Below are positions 63,904 to 64,000 of a DNA stretch of 64,000 nucleotides, in pieces (position 1 is the first letter of the stretch; each line of letters opens with the position of its first letter). Under the pieces are notes generated by a model that saw only the letters and a list, made by a program, of their open reading frames with translations, did not search any database and had not been told where the DNA came from. This DNA comes from Anaerolineae bacterium (GTDB taxonomy: Bacteria; Chloroflexota; Anaerolineae; Aggregatilineales; Phototrophicaceae): NCBI GenBank assembly GCA_023382675.1, contig JAHDWN010000003.1, positions 156,038-220,037 on the forward strand, written 5' to 3'. A program made the position numbers and the translations under genes.

Positions 63904-63969
63904 GATGTCAGGTCTTGCTGCAGAACGCAATCTTAGAGCACTAAAGTTGAATCTGTCCCCTCCCCTCAA

Positions 63970-63997
63970 TCCCCTCCCCATCGCGATGGGGAGGGGA
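63970..63997. repeat. Perfect 28-bp palindrome at the window end
   Basis: TCCCCTCCCCATCG is followed by its exact reverse complement. It is preceded by a further CCCCTCCCCT run, like the G/C-tract elements near 45719. Confidence 0.65.
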
Positions 63998-64000
63998 CGA

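Overview
The window is GC-rich bacterial chromosome, most likely from the phylum Chloroflexota (Anaerolineae-like). This is inferred from a Chloroflexus-like EF-Tu, many Thr/Pro-rich lipoproteins and LysM proteins, and numerous short intergenic palindromes of the kind common in that phylum. No rRNA, tRNA, CRISPR array, transposase or phage gene was seen.

Layout. 1-10.1 kb is a surface-polysaccharide locus: the end of a flippase, four glycosyltransferases, an FkbM methyltransferase, a Wzy-like polymerase, a second methyltransferase and a NodU/TobZ-type carbamoyltransferase. Part of it (about 0.5-5.9 kb) is visibly more AT-rich and its strands are scrambled, which suggests transfer. 10.1-12.1 kb holds tyrosine phenol-lyase beside a Lrp/AsnC regulator. 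12.4-18.6 kb has a CHAD protein, a lipoprotein, a PfkB sugar kinase and a Ca2+-type P-type ATPase. 18.7-20.7 kb holds the most interesting locus: an ECF sigma factor translationally coupled to a membrane protein with an anti-sigma-like cytoplasmic segment and an extracellular glycosidase-like barrel. 20.7-32.7 kb carries metabolism (GNAT, PEP-mutase family, glutamine synthetase, iron alcohol dehydrogenase), an S41 peptidase, a thioredoxin-like protein, a second sigma-like/HTH pair and secreted proteins. 32.9-40.7 kb has a flavodoxin-like protein, FolC, GNAT, an unusual pyruvate kinase, a Uma2 nuclease and ThrRS. 41-47 kb has a glycosidase-like lipoprotein, a large TPR-CHAT protein with ten near-identical repeats, and a divergent EF-Tu. 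47.3-54.2 kb has an MFS exporter, an HNH nuclease paired with a small protein, SurE, a VOC protein, a tail-anchored ATPase and a receptor Ser/Thr kinase. 54.5-56.9 kb is a LysM/LysM-glycosidase operon behind a long structured leader. The last part has Hsp20, a RelE-type toxin-antitoxin pair, a MerR regulator with a textbook 19-bp-spacer promoter, a GT1 glycosyltransferase, methyltransferases and a ThuA lipoprotein.

How it fits together. Three paralogous glycosidase-like (clan GH-A style) domains occur in three anchoring formats: on a sigma-linked membrane sensor, on a lipoprotein and on LysM modules. With the polysaccharide locus this suggests a cell envelope whose glycans are made, trimmed and sensed. 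The best candidate for an undescribed system is the ECF sigma / glycosidase-fused anti-sigma pair, which also appears to carry an internal ribosome start that would yield a sensor lacking the sigma-binding part.
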